Source: JAVBLG01 sp031553655
GTDB taxonomy: Bacteria > Desulfobacterota > Desulfovibrionia > Desulfovibrionales > Desulfovibrionaceae
Length of the DNA: 16,348 nucleotides
NCBI GenBank assembly: GCA_031553655.1
Contig: JAVBLG010000018.1
Coordinates: 1 to 16,348, forward strand
Direction: 5' to 3'
The position numbers and the translations under genes are program-made. Under the pieces are notes generated by a model that was not told the DNA's origin, did no database searches, and worked only from the letters and a program-made list of their open reading frames with translations. Shown piece after piece: positions 6,093 through 14,043 of the stretch (within the stretch, counting starts at the first letter, position 1; the number at the start of each line of letters is the position of its first letter).

Positions 6093-7609
6093 AACGTATA
6101 TTAATGTTCATTCTTGTCCTGATTGTTCTGGGAGCGGTAGGCGGAGCCATTGTAGTGTCCCAAATCGATCCCAAGCTCATCAGCGACCGGCTGGCCGCCA
6201 CTTCCATTGAGGCTACCGGAAAACCGTTGCTACTGAAAGCCGTTCCAAGCATATCTATTTTTCCCCCTGGGGTCAGCTTTGGCCAGGCCTCGTGGGGCAT
6301 GATCGACGGCAAACCGGCTAAATCAGGAATTTCGGCCGAAGTAGCCGGGGGCTTGGTGCGCCTTCAGCTCAAGCCTCTGCTTTCCGGGCGCATCCATATT
6401 GACGAAATTCACATAGACAAGCCGACAATCTTTATCCGCCCGGAGCCTGAAAAGCAAGATCCAGGAGCGGGCCGGGAGCTGCCCCCGCAAAAAGAAGCTC
6501 AAAGCTTTGCCCTTGAACTTGCCAAGCTGGAAATAAGAGACGGCACGGTTGATTTGGCTCTGGGCGGCAATGCCGGTAAAGACGTCAAAATTGAGCATAT
6601 TGCCCTGACTGTAACCAATTTCAAACCCGGCGGCGTGTCTCCCGTGTCACTTGATTTTGACTTTGCCCTCAGCGACCCGGAAATTCAAGGAGCGATTAAG
6701 AGCAAGTTTGATTTAGGCGTGGACAGTGGACGCATAACTCTCGGCAAGGGTGAGCTGGCATTTACGCCGCGTAAAATGCCCGAAGCCTATGCTGTAAAGC
6801 CTTTGGAATTGAAATTTTCCGGCACGGTGGAAACAGCCTCTAACAACATAAATCTGGAACTTTCCAGCCCGGCCGCTAGCGTCAGAAATGTGGAAATGCA
6901 GAATGTAGCGGCTAAAATCAGTGGCAAAGGCGATCTTTATTCCGTGGCTCCGCTCACCTTTTCCCTGAAAGGCGGCGGCAAAGCTGAAATTGACATGTCC
7001 TCCAAAAACGGCTCAAAGCATACTCTGAAAATCAAGGCCGACAGCGTGTCCATAGGCCCGCTCATGCAGGCCTTGCAGGGCAAGCGCCCGATTGACGGGG
7101 TGGCTGATTTTTCCGCTGATCTCACGGCCGAAGGCAAGAGCGCCGACGCGGTTAAATCATCGCTGGCGGGCAAGGGGGTTCTGACCGTAAGCGGGATAAC
7201 TATGAACAATGTTTCCCTGCTGCCTCTGGATGCCGCCAATCTGCCCGGAGTTCCGGCTGTTCCGGCGCGGCTTGACCGTTTAAATGCGCCATTTAGCGCG
7301 GCAAAAGGCATTATACACATAAGCCCGATTACTCTGAGTGCCCCGGCGGTAAGCGCTGACGGCCAGGGACAGGTGAATCTGCCTCACGAGCATGTGAGTT
7401 TTGCCGCTGAAATAAAACTGGCCGGGCTGAATCTACCTGTTACGGCCGAAGGGCCTTTCAGCAGTATTTCGTACGGCGTGAACAAAAAAAAGCTGTTACA
7501 GGAATCGATTAGCCCGCACAACCTCCTCGACGTCACCAAAGGTGCGGGCGGCAGAGCCGGAGAAGGCGCGAAAGATCTGGGCAAGTCTCTGAAAAATCTA
7601 ATTAGATAA
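6089..7609 (+). CDS. AsmA-family envelope protein
   Basis: AsmA-type proteins are inner-membrane-anchored periplasmic proteins with long beta-groove folds, implicated in lipid transport to the outer membrane or its assembly. The 506-residue product begins with one membrane anchor (about residues 4-24, MFILVLIVLGAVGGAIVV), followed by the typical AsmA entry with short repeated beta motifs: IDEIHIDKPTIFIRP (about 105-119), LAKLEIRDGTVDLALGG, then further strand-rich repeats. The last 30 residues are Gly/Lys-rich. AGGAG lies 6 nt before the ATG. Its start overlaps a short upstream frame. It is followed by a long hairpin. AsmA proteins vary in length; this one is mid-sized. The specific member (AsmA, YhjG, TamB-like) cannot be settled, so no symbol is given. 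Confidence 0.85.
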   Translation: MKRILMFILVLIVLGAVGGAIVVSQIDPKLISDRLAATSIEATGKPLLLKAVPSISIFPPGVSFGQASWGMIDGKPAKSGISAEVAGGLVRLQLKPLLSGRIHIDEIHIDKPTIFIRPEPEKQDPGAGRELPPQKEAQSFALELAKLEIRDGTVDLALGGNAGKDVKIEHIALTVTNFKPGGVSPVSLDFDFALSDPEIQGAIKSKFDLGVDSGRITLGKGELAFTPRKMPEAYAVKPLELKFSGTVETASNNINLELSSPAASVRNVEMQNVAAKISGKGDLYSVAPLTFSLKGGGKAEIDMSSKNGSKHTLKIKADSVSIGPLMQALQGKRPIDGVADFSADLTAEGKSADAVKSSLAGKGVLTVSGITMNNVSLLPLDAANLPGVPAVPARLDRLNAPFSAAKGIIHISPITLSAPAVSADGQGQVNLPHEHVSFAAEIKLAGLNLPVTAEGPFSSISYGVNKKKLLQESISPHNLLDVTKGAGGRAGEGAKDLGKSLKNLIR

Positions 7610-7617
7610 ACTTTTTT

Positions 7618-7661
7618 CAGGCCGGGCCGCCGACATTAGCGATATCGCGCGGCCCGGCCTG
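7618..7661 (+). terminator. Long hairpin after asmA (possible terminator)
   Basis: A perfect 13-bp stem (7618-7630 with 7649-7661) encloses an 18-nt loop that itself holds the palindrome GCGATATCGC (about 7639-7648). It begins 9 bp after the asmA stop. The T-run (7612-7617) precedes rather than follows the stem, so it is not a canonical Rho-independent terminator; RNA 3'-end protection is an alternative. Confidence 0.5.
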
Positions 7662-7788
7662 TGGCACTTAATGCAATTAATCACCTTAACGCTTCAATTT
7701 TATTGACACACATAATATAAACGCTTAGGTCTTGTAATGTTTGCAAATTGTGACGGCATAGGATAAATAATTATTTTCGATTCAGGGG

Positions 7789-7816
7789 TATAGTTTTGTC
7801 CCTAAACAGCCGAAGA
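7789..7816 (+). promoter_or_regulatory. Candidate sigma-28 promoter of motA
   Basis: TATAGTTT (7789-7796), 12 bp, then GCCGAAGA (7809-7816). The E. coli FliA consensus is TAAAGTTT-N11-GCCGATAA, so 13 of 16 positions agree with one extra spacer base. Transcription would begin near 7823, leaving a leader of about 50 nt. A perfect TTGACA at 7703-7708 has no good -10 at a normal distance. Confidence 0.45.
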
Positions 7817-7817
7817 A

Positions 7818-7860
7818 CCTTGTCAGGGGTACCCCGGCACGCCGGACAAAGACTTAAGGT
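7818..7860 (+). other. Structured leader before motA
   Basis: The leader holds the palindrome GGGGTACCCC (7826-7835), CCGG-CACG-CCGG (7834-7845) and TTGTC paired with GACAA (7820-7824 with 7845-7849). These helices overlap and would be mutually exclusive in part, so alternative folds are possible just before the motA ribosome-binding site. No known riboswitch was recognised. Confidence 0.3.
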
Positions 7861-7874
7861 GGTAGCGGAGCTTT

Positions 7875-8723
7875 ATGTACATAATTATAGGATTACTCAT
7901 AGTTGTAGGTTCAGTTGCCACAGGCTACATTATGTCGCATGGCGAATTCGCCATCCTTTTGCAACCGGCCGAATACATCATCATCCTTGGCGCTGGCCTG
8001 GGGGCCTTTTTCGGTTCGCAGACCAAGTATACTTTCAGCCTGGTCATCAAAAACATGTCGCATATTTTCGGCGACCCTGGTTCAAGTAAAACAAAATACC
8101 TGGATACCTTGGCGCTGCTTTATGCCCTGTTCTCCAAAATGCACCGTGAAGGCGTGATCAGCATTGAAGGCGACGTTGAAAAGCCTGAATCAAGCGCCAT
8201 TTTCAGCAAGTATCCGTCCATATCTAAAAACGTCAAAACCGTAACCTTCATCGGCGACACGTTGCGCGTTTACCTGACCACAGGCGACCCGGCCGACATT
8301 GACAACCTGATGGCTGTGGACATGGCAACCATGCACGAAGAAGAAATGCTCCCTGCTCACGCCATTACCCACATGGCCGAGTCCATGCCCGGCATGGGCA
8401 TTGTGGCGGCGGTGCTGGGCGTGGTTCTGACCATGGGCAAAATCAACGAGCCTCCGGAAGTGCTCGGGCACCACATCGCCGCGGCATTGGTGGGAACATT
8501 CATCGGTATTCTTTTCTGTTACGGAATTTTCGGTCCTTTTGGCGCCAAGCTGGAAAACTGCGCCCATGAAGAGCACTTTTACTATAATGCCATCAAGGAA
8601 GCCGTGGCTGCGGCCATTCGCGGCTCGACTCCGCTCATAGCTGTGGAATACGGTCGCAGAGCCATCCCCTATCCTTTCCGTCCCAGTTTCGCGACGATGG
8701 AAGAAAAATTGAAGAGTGGTTAG
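7875..8723 (+). CDS. motA: Flagellar motor stator protein MotA
   Basis: MotA forms, with MotB, the inner-membrane ion channel whose proton flow turns the flagellar rotor. The 282-residue product is full length and closest in pattern to E. coli-type MotA: transmembrane segments near residues 1-20 and 33-50, a cytoplasmic loop with the rotor-contact charges (Arg91 and Glu98 in HREGVISIEGD), then segments around 170-190 and 203-222. Pro172 (SMPGMGIVAAVLGVV) and Pro221 match E. coli Pro173 and Pro222. The C-terminal IAVEYGRRAI-PY-RPSF block is typical. The ATG at 7875 has GGAG four bases upstream, a rather short spacing. motB follows after an unusually long gap of 233 bp holding a hairpin and a repeat. 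Probably sigma-28-controlled. Confidence 0.96.
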   Translation: MYIIIGLLIVVGSVATGYIMSHGEFAILLQPAEYIIILGAGLGAFFGSQTKYTFSLVIKNMSHIFGDPGSSKTKYLDTLALLYALFSKMHREGVISIEGDVEKPESSAIFSKYPSISKNVKTVTFIGDTLRVYLTTGDPADIDNLMAVDMATMHEEEMLPAHAITHMAESMPGMGIVAAVLGVVLTMGKINEPPEVLGHHIAAALVGTFIGILFCYGIFGPFGAKLENCAHEEHFYYNAIKEAVAAAIRGSTPLIAVEYGRRAIPYPFRPSFATMEEKLKSG

Positions 8724-8760
8724 TCTAAAAGACGGATTTTGCCCATAGCGGCATCAATTC

Positions 8761-8818
8761 GGCCAATTCAAGCCGGGGCTGTACCGTCAAAGTACTATCC
8801 TCGACCCGGATTGGCCGA
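8761..8818 (+). terminator. Hairpin A of the TGTAC-loop family, after motA
   Basis: CGGCCAAT (8761-8768) pairs with ATTGGCCG (8811-8818), and CCGGG (8774-8778) with CCCGG (8806-8810), leaving a 5-nt bulge. The apical part TGTACCGTCAAAGTACTATC (8781-8800) shares its ends with hairpins after motB and after the flgO operon. No T-run follows, so it may be a processing or stability hairpin rather than a terminator. Confidence 0.5.
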
Positions 8819-8891
8819 TTTACTTACCAAGAGACAAACTTCATTTTTTATAACATTTTGCTACAGACACTTTGTGTCCGGACGACCCTGA

Positions 8892-8925
8892 CAACGCACG
8901 GGCCGTCAGAGCATTTCGCTCATTT
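8892..8925 (-). repeat. 34-bp repeat, copy 2 (inverted relative to copy 1)
   Basis: This is the exact reverse complement of positions 1-34. On its left, 8881-8891 continues as a diverged partner arm of the same hairpin (GACGACCC against GGGCCGTC). A small GACAC-TTT-GTGTC hairpin (8867-8879) lies beside it. The repeat ends 31 bp before the motB start codon. Confidence 0.75.
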
Positions 8926-8956
8926 CATTCGCAAAACGCTCTAATAAGGAAACCCT

Positions 8957-9667
8957 ATGAGTAGTGCATGGAAGGTAGCTTATGCGGACTTCGTAACCGC
9001 GATGATGGCTTTCTTTTTGTTGATGTGGATTTTGAACATGGCCCCGCCGGAAACCAAGGCCGGGTTGGCCGCTTTTTTCTCCGGCGAGCGGGCTTATGAT
9101 TCAAGCAGCACATCCCCGGTGTCCAACAACCCCTTCATCCAGAACACCGACAAAATAGATACCAGGGACCTGAAAATATCCGAGGTGGAAAAAGCCCATT
9201 ATGTGATCGCCCAAAAGCTTAAGCAGATGCTCATGGCCGACGCGGTTCCGCAGAGCGCCACCGGCATCAGCGCTGATGACGTGGGCGTGCAGCTTCGGGT
9301 CAATTCCGATCTGATTTTCCAGCCCGGCTCAGCCATTCTGGCCCCTGGCGCGGACACGCTGCTGGCCGACGTGCTGGTCATACTCAGGGAATACAAGCTC
9401 AATTTGGTGGTGCGCGGCCATGCCGACCTGGAAGAAGTGCGCCCGCCATACCCTTCGAACTGGGAATTGTCTGGAGCCAGAGCGGCCGCCGTGCTGCGCT
9501 ATCTTGTGGAAAGGGGCGGCATCAAGGCCACCAGGCTGCGTGGTGTGGCCTATGGCGACACCAGGCCGCTGGAACCTGGTCTTAATGAAGACAGCAAAAA
9601 GAAGAACCGGCGCGTGGAATTTTACTTCCATCGTCCGGAGGTTATGTCCTATAGCGTCGTCTACTAG
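8957..9667 (+). CDS. motB: Flagellar motor stator protein MotB
   Basis: MotB pairs with MotA and anchors the stator to peptidoglycan. The 236-residue product has the single membrane helix with the proton-carrying Asp11 (AYADFVTAMMAFFLLMWIL, 9-27), a linker, and a C-terminal OmpA-like peptidoglycan-binding domain (about 112-225) with VVRGHAD, SNWELSGARA and KKKNRRVEF. The cytoplasmic tail before the helix is only about eight residues (MSSAWKVA), against roughly 28 in E. coli MotB. The start cannot move upstream because an in-frame TAA lies at 8945-8947. AAGGA sits 6 nt before the ATG, so this frame is probably translated as such. Probably co-transcribed with motA; no good promoter was found in the gap. 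Confidence 0.94.
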   Translation: MSSAWKVAYADFVTAMMAFFLLMWILNMAPPETKAGLAAFFSGERAYDSSSTSPVSNNPFIQNTDKIDTRDLKISEVEKAHYVIAQKLKQMLMADAVPQSATGISADDVGVQLRVNSDLIFQPGSAILAPGADTLLADVLVILREYKLNLVVRGHADLEEVRPPYPSNWELSGARAAAVLRYLVERGGIKATRLRGVAYGDTRPLEPGLNEDSKKKNRRVEFYFHRPEVMSYSVVY

Positions 9668-9701
9668 GTTAAAAAAGCGTCTTTTGCCCCCTGACATCGT
9701 C

Positions 9702-9765
9702 AAACGCCGTTTTTAAGCCGGGCATGTACCAAAAGAGTACTATGCCCGGCTTAAAAACGGCGTTT
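9702..9765. terminator. Hairpin B: bidirectional terminator between motB and the sensor kinase
   Basis: A perfect 24-bp stem (9702-9725 with 9742-9765) encloses a 16-nt loop in which GTAC and GTAC can pair further. The stem contains A/T runs next to its GC core, so either strand can read as a terminator between the convergent genes. The apical TGTACCAAAAGAGTACTATG is the closest relative of hairpin A. Confidence 0.85.
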
Positions 9766-9863
9766 TCCTTGCCATGAAACAAAATCCGCCTTTTTAACGG
9801 TGTGCCGTCACGAGGATGATTGTTGTTCCTATCGAAGGCAAAAAGAGCATCGCGGCAACACGC

Positions 9864-12800
9864 TCAGCCCTGTAATTTTTTCATAAGGGCATTGGCCCTT
9901 GCGTTAATAGCCTCCAGCTCAAAATCTTCCAGAGCTTCGCGCAGAGCGCGATATTCCGCTCCGGCCACGGATGATTCCAATTTTCCGGCAAGGTTATTAA
10001 GCCCGTTCTGCGCCGTGATGAAATCCGTTTCAGCAAGTTCGGGCAGTTTTTCCATAAAAGATTTTATTTCAACAAGTTCTCCTGGGGACAGGGCCGTGCC
10101 GGACACTGGGGTGGCGGGTTTTACGTCGCCCGTTCCTATGGAATCGATTATGGCGTGGACGATTTTGTCCAGTTCTTCGCTGAAATTACCCAACAAGGTT
10201 TGTATTGCGCCATTATTCTTGAGCCCCTGTTCCAACTCGGAAGATGCCAGGGCCAGACTGTCCGCGCCAAGCCCGGCGGCCACGCCCTTGAGAGTGTGGG
10301 CCAGACGCACGGCGGTTTCCATATCGGGCTTGTCCAGGGCTTCTCTGATTTTTTCCGGGGTATCGTTATACTTGGTGGCCAGACGTTGAAGCAGGTTTTT
10401 ATACAATTTTTCATTGCCCATAACCCTGGCCAGCCCGCTTTTTGTATCTATTCCCGGCACGTACATAACTTCACCATTTTTTTGTTTGAATTGTTCAATA
10501 GGGACGGCCACGGAGCTAGATACGGCGGCCGGATCTAAAAAATTTTTCCCGGGCTTTATCCAGGCGGCCAGCACGGAGGCCAATGCTTCCGGATTGACCG
10601 GCTTGGTGAGATGATCATTCATGCCCGCCAGCAGACTTTGCTCACGATCATAAACTTGTACATGGGCGGTCATGGCCACTATGGGCAAATCGCCCGCTCC
10701 GGGGAATGAGGCCGCGCGTATTTTTCTGGCGGCGGTCAGCCCGTCCATGACCGGCATTTGAATGTCCATCAGCACAAAAGCAAATTTTTCAACGGCGAGC
10801 GCATTAAGCGCCTCTTGCCCGTTGCAGGCTATCTTTACAATCATACCGAGGCGCTCGAGAATTTCTTGCGCGATGATCTGATTGGTTTCGTTGTCTTCCA
10901 CCAGCAGAATTCTGGCCCCCTTTATTTTATTCAGCTTGACCGTAATGTAGTTGGAGGCTGGGGCAGCCGGCGAAGAGAGGGTATCCGGCCCAGAAACGGA
11001 GGCAAAGGGTATTACGCAATGAAAAGAGCTGCCTCGGCCCAACTCGCTTTCCACCCATATTTTGCCGCCCATGAGTTCCACAAGATTTTTGCTTATGGTC
11101 AATCCCAGGCCCGAGCCTTCATACTTCCTGGTAAGATATCCGTCGGCCTGGTTGAAAGCCCCGAAAATGCCCGGCAGTTGCTCCGGGCGCATTCCTATGC
11201 CCGTGTCGCTTACCGTAAAATGTAAAATATTTTGCCCTTCGCCCCCTTCCTCATTGGTAACGCAGATATCCACATGCCCCGAACTAGTAAATTTTATGGC
11301 ATTACTGGCCAGATGCGTGAGAACTTGCGAAAGACGCAGAGGATCGCCAATCACCAAATTGGGCAAATCATTGGCTAGGTGAATGTTGAAGGCCAGGCCT
11401 TTGCCGGAGGCCTTCAATTCCAGCAGGTCGTAAGTATTATTTACAATTTCGTATATCTTAAATGTAGTTCGCTCAATGTTTATATGGCCGGATTCAAGTC
11501 TGGAAAAGTCGAGCACATCGTTAATCAATGCCAGCAAATTGCCTGCGGCTGTCTGTATTTTGGAAAGATATTCATGTTGCTTTGGCGTAAGCTCGGTATG
11601 CAGGCAAAGGTAGCTCATTCCCATAATGGCGTTCATAGGCGTACGAAATTCGTGGCTCATGCGATCCATAAAATCTTTTTTGGCTCTAGACGATTTTTCG
11701 GCCTCATCGCGGGCCTGTATGAGCTTTTCTTCGGCTTCCTGTAAAATAACGCGTTCTCTGCCAAGCTCTTCCGTTCTTTTACGCACCTCATCCTCAAGCC
11801 GCTCTTTGTGCTCGGCAAGCTCCAGGCGCGATCTTTCGGTAATGGCCGCGTTTTCCCGCATGGCGGCCACGGCTTTATGCATATACCCCAGCAACAGATC
11901 TATTTCTTCAAAAAAACCGCTGTGCTTAGGCAAACTTTCGCCTGTTTCGGACATTACGACCGCCAATCTGCGGCGTACATCCCTGGTCAGCATGGTAATC
12001 AGGCCAATAACAATGCCTATGCTCACTATGGCCCCAAGCCCATGCACTGTGAAGCTTCTGGTCATGGCGTGACTGGCCGGGGCCAAAACTTCCTCCACAG
12101 GGGAAGCAACAATAACTTTCCAACCGCCATGTCGGCTTGTGGAATAGGCCGACAGCCAGGACGAGCCGGCCAGATGCAAATCAAAAGTGCCGGTGAGATC
12201 ACCTCTGGCGGCGGCCAGCAAATCGGATTTGAAGTTGTACAAGTCCGCAACAGGAGCGTCTGTGGTGCATCCTAGAATCAGACCGTTCTGATCAACCAGA
12301 GCGGCAAAGCTGCCTGTTATATCCGGTAAAAGTTCTGTCCAGCTTTCTATTATCGGTCCAAGTTTGAGCTGTATTACCAGAATTCCGGCGATATATTCAT
12401 TTATGCGCACAGGTTCGGCTATAACGTAGTGTGCTGACACGCCCTCGCGCGGTATGACGCCAAAAGCGCCGGTTGACCGCCCCAGCAAGGCTTCGTTCAC
12501 CACATACTCCAGATATTCCGGGGTAAGTTCCCGATATAGTGAATCATCAACGGAAACCACCACCTCGCCTGTCCTGGAGGCCAACACCAAACTGAGTTCG
12601 CCGCCGGATACTCCGGGCAGATCCTGAAACATAGCACTCAGCTCACGGCGGGCAAGTTCGCGCTCGTGCCCGGTGGTTGCCGGATCAAGGGCATTCTGGA
12701 ACGTGGGGGTCAGGGCCAGCACTTGGCTGTTGCGGTTGGCCCTGTCAAGCCTTTCGTCGAGAGACTTGCGCATGCCCGAAGCATTGCGTAATTCCTGCTG

Positions 12801-12908
12801 CCGAATGACGCCGAGCATGCTCCCTTCAAAATCGTGGTGATCGAGCCAGGCGGTGCCCAGCATACCGAGCATGACAATAAACATTGCGTATAGCAGCAGG
12901 CGGTTCAT
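9864..12908 (-). CDS. Hybrid sensor histidine kinase (dCache-HisKA-HATPase-REC-HPt)
   Basis: A membrane sensor kinase with an internal phosphorelay. In the 1014-residue product: membrane anchor (about 2-22), large periplasmic double-Cache-like sensor (about 25-285, e.g. LVLASRTGEVVVSVDDS), second membrane helix (about 288-307), coiled coil (about 350-415), HisKA with phospho-His419 (MSHEFRTPMNAIMG), ATPase domain with Asn536 (LASNAIKFTSSG), DTGIGM (568-573) and GSGLGL (598-603), receiver domain with Asp715 (LMDIQMPVMDG), Thr747 and Lys769, then an HPt domain with His871 (LAHTLKGVAAGLG). About 70 more helical residues follow (about 940-1014). All phosphorelay residues are present. I chose the ATG at 12906-12908; an in-frame TTG 18 codons earlier lacks a ribosome-binding site. 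No response regulator gene is adjacent. ArcB/BarA-like architecture, but the signal and partner are unknown. Confidence 0.93.
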   Translation of the reverse strand: MNRLLLYAMFIVMLGMLGTAWLDHHDFEGSMLGVIRQQELRNASGMRKSLDERLDRANRNSQVLALTPTFQNALDPATTGHERELARRELSAMFQDLPGVSGGELSLVLASRTGEVVVSVDDSLYRELTPEYLEYVVNEALLGRSTGAFGVIPREGVSAHYVIAEPVRINEYIAGILVIQLKLGPIIESWTELLPDITGSFAALVDQNGLILGCTTDAPVADLYNFKSDLLAAARGDLTGTFDLHLAGSSWLSAYSTSRHGGWKVIVASPVEEVLAPASHAMTRSFTVHGLGAIVSIGIVIGLITMLTRDVRRRLAVVMSETGESLPKHSGFFEEIDLLLGYMHKAVAAMRENAAITERSRLELAEHKERLEDEVRKRTEELGRERVILQEAEEKLIQARDEAEKSSRAKKDFMDRMSHEFRTPMNAIMGMSYLCLHTELTPKQHEYLSKIQTAAGNLLALINDVLDFSRLESGHINIERTTFKIYEIVNNTYDLLELKASGKGLAFNIHLANDLPNLVIGDPLRLSQVLTHLASNAIKFTSSGHVDICVTNEEGGEGQNILHFTVSDTGIGMRPEQLPGIFGAFNQADGYLTRKYEGSGLGLTISKNLVELMGGKIWVESELGRGSSFHCVIPFASVSGPDTLSSPAAPASNYITVKLNKIKGARILLVEDNETNQIIAQEILERLGMIVKIACNGQEALNALAVEKFAFVLMDIQMPVMDGLTAARKIRAASFPGAGDLPIVAMTAHVQVYDREQSLLAGMNDHLTKPVNPEALASVLAAWIKPGKNFLDPAAVSSSVAVPIEQFKQKNGEVMYVPGIDTKSGLARVMGNEKLYKNLLQRLATKYNDTPEKIREALDKPDMETAVRLAHTLKGVAAGLGADSLALASSELEQGLKNNGAIQTLLGNFSEELDKIVHAIIDSIGTGDVKPATPVSGTALSPGELVEIKSFMEKLPELAETDFITAQNGLNNLAGKLESSVAGAEYRALREALEDFELEAINARANALMKKLQG

Positions 12909-13163
12909 AAAATGTGGCGGACTCCAAAGTGAAAATATGCGTCGGGCAAGGTTTGGTTGCAAGTCATCTTAGGCATTTTCATATATCAATTCAAGATGTA
13001 AATGTTCATACAGGTTACTCCGATATAGATTATAGTGCCGCCGCGTCATAATTTAATGTGGAAAACTCCCTTCCTTGCGCTCGCTGAACTAAAGACGGCA
13101 CACCGACCCTGTACTTCCGGACTGGAGTTGTTAGATTTAAACAGTGTTCAGGAAACGACAGCC
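12909..13163. other. Divergent intergenic region between kinase and flgO operon
   Basis: No gene is seen. A second, weaker sigma-28-like site on the plus strand reads TAAATGTT (12999-13006), 12 bp, TCCGATAT (13019-13026). The kinase promoter must lie here on the minus strand, but I found no clear hexamers. The stretch is AT-rich near the kinase and more mixed after 13060. Confidence 0.4.
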
Positions 13164-13190
13164 TTAAGTTTTCCTGGTCCAGGCCGATAA
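13164..13190 (+). promoter_or_regulatory. Sigma-28 (FliA) promoter of the flgO-like operon
   Basis: TTAAGTTT (13164-13171), 11 bp, GCCGATAA (13183-13190): 15 of 16 bases of the FliA consensus TAAAGTTT-N11-GCCGATAA, with exact spacing. Transcription would begin near 13197, giving a 37-nt leader before the ATG at 13234. This places the operon among late flagellar genes. Confidence 0.85.
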
Positions 13191-13233
13191 GTTGAACAGA
13201 AGATACTTCTGGACTTTGCTGGAGACTGAATAT

Positions 13234-13974
13234 ATGAACTCCCTCACAAGATTTTTCATCACTATGCTGCTGTGCGGCAGCCTGCTCGCAGGTTGCGCGG
13301 GCAGAGGGGCCGTACCTGTTGTGGACGCTTCCGAAGCCAGCTATGTGGACGCTCAGGAAGTTAAACTCAAGGTACGTGAACTGGCGGATCAAATGCTGGC
13401 GACAGTGCCCAACGACGCCCTTACCGGCCTGGTAGCGGTGCCCACCACATTTGTAAATCAGGACAATTTTCAATCAACCAACTCCTTCGGCAGACTTGTA
13501 AGCGAGTCGCTGTACTATGAATTCAACCAGCGCGGGTTCCCGGTGCGCGAATACCGCCTGTCCCCCGGCATCACCACGAAAGAAGGCCTGGGAGATTTTG
13601 CCCTCAGCCGCGTTAGAGGCATAAAGACCAGCGGGGAAAAATGGGCTGCCCTGATTGTGGGCACCTATTATCTGGATAGGGATTCGGTTATTGTCAACGC
13701 CAGAATGGTGCGCGCTTCCGACGGCATGGTGCTGCGTACAGGGCAGTTGGTAATGCGGAACAACGCCTATGTGAACCGCCTGACCGGCGCGGCTTATGCT
13801 TCCTCCGGCAAGGGAGGCAAGAACCTGGATTCGGCAGACAATTATTCCGGTGTGTTGGGCAAGAACAGCATCAACATCAGGCAGAATCCCGCTTCCATCC
13901 CGGTCAAGCGCGTGGCTGCGGCCAAGAAGCGCGCCCCCGGCCTGTGGGGCACGCCTGTGGATTCTTATCAATAG
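13234..13974 (+). CDS. flgO: FlgO-like outer-membrane lipoprotein
   Basis: FlgO-type lipoproteins sit in the outer membrane around the flagellar motor and, in Vibrio, help build the H-ring. The 246-residue product opens with a lipoprotein signal (RFFITMLLCGSLLAGC); the lipobox is LAGC with Cys21. The FlgO domain spans about 45-180, with VAVPTTFVNQDNFQSTNSFG, LVSESLYYEFNQRGFPVREY (89-108) and the strand ALIVGTYYLDRDSVIVNARM (139-158). The tail (about 185-246) is Gly/Ser/Lys-rich. The ATG at 13234 has GGAG nine bases upstream and gives an intact signal, so earlier in-frame starts are rejected. It is the first gene after the sigma-28 promoter, and two smaller exported proteins follow. Symbol given by domain family; orthology to Vibrio FlgO is inferred. 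Confidence 0.82.
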   Translation: MNSLTRFFITMLLCGSLLAGCAGRGAVPVVDASEASYVDAQEVKLKVRELADQMLATVPNDALTGLVAVPTTFVNQDNFQSTNSFGRLVSESLYYEFNQRGFPVREYRLSPGITTKEGLGDFALSRVRGIKTSGEKWAALIVGTYYLDRDSVIVNARMVRASDGMVLRTGQLVMRNNAYVNRLTGAAYASSGKGGKNLDSADNYSGVLGKNSINIRQNPASIPVKRVAAAKKRAPGLWGTPVDSYQ

Positions 13975-13982
13975 TATCTATC

Positions 13983-14022
13983 GCCAGGTTCGGCGCGTCG
14001 TGATTGGCGAGCCGGGCCTGGC
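13983..14022 (+). other. Intercistronic hairpin in the flgO-like operon
   Basis: GCCAGGTTCGGC (13983-13994) pairs fully with GCCGGGCCTGGC (14011-14022) if two G-U pairs are allowed, around a 16-nt loop. It begins 9 bp after the flgO stop and lacks a following T-run, so it may stabilise upstream mRNA or tune expression of the downstream genes rather than end transcription. Confidence 0.5.
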
Positions 14023-14043
14023 CACCATAAAAAGAGTCTTGAC

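Noticed and set aside
7662..7675. TGGCAC followed by TGCA as a sigma-54 promoter before motA
   Set aside because: The GG and GC elements are 10 bp apart rather than 12, and the site is in the arm of the asmA hairpin.
8815..8822. GCCGATTT as a sigma-28 -10 element for motB
   Set aside because: No TAAA-like element lies at the right distance, and the bases form the stem of hairpin A.
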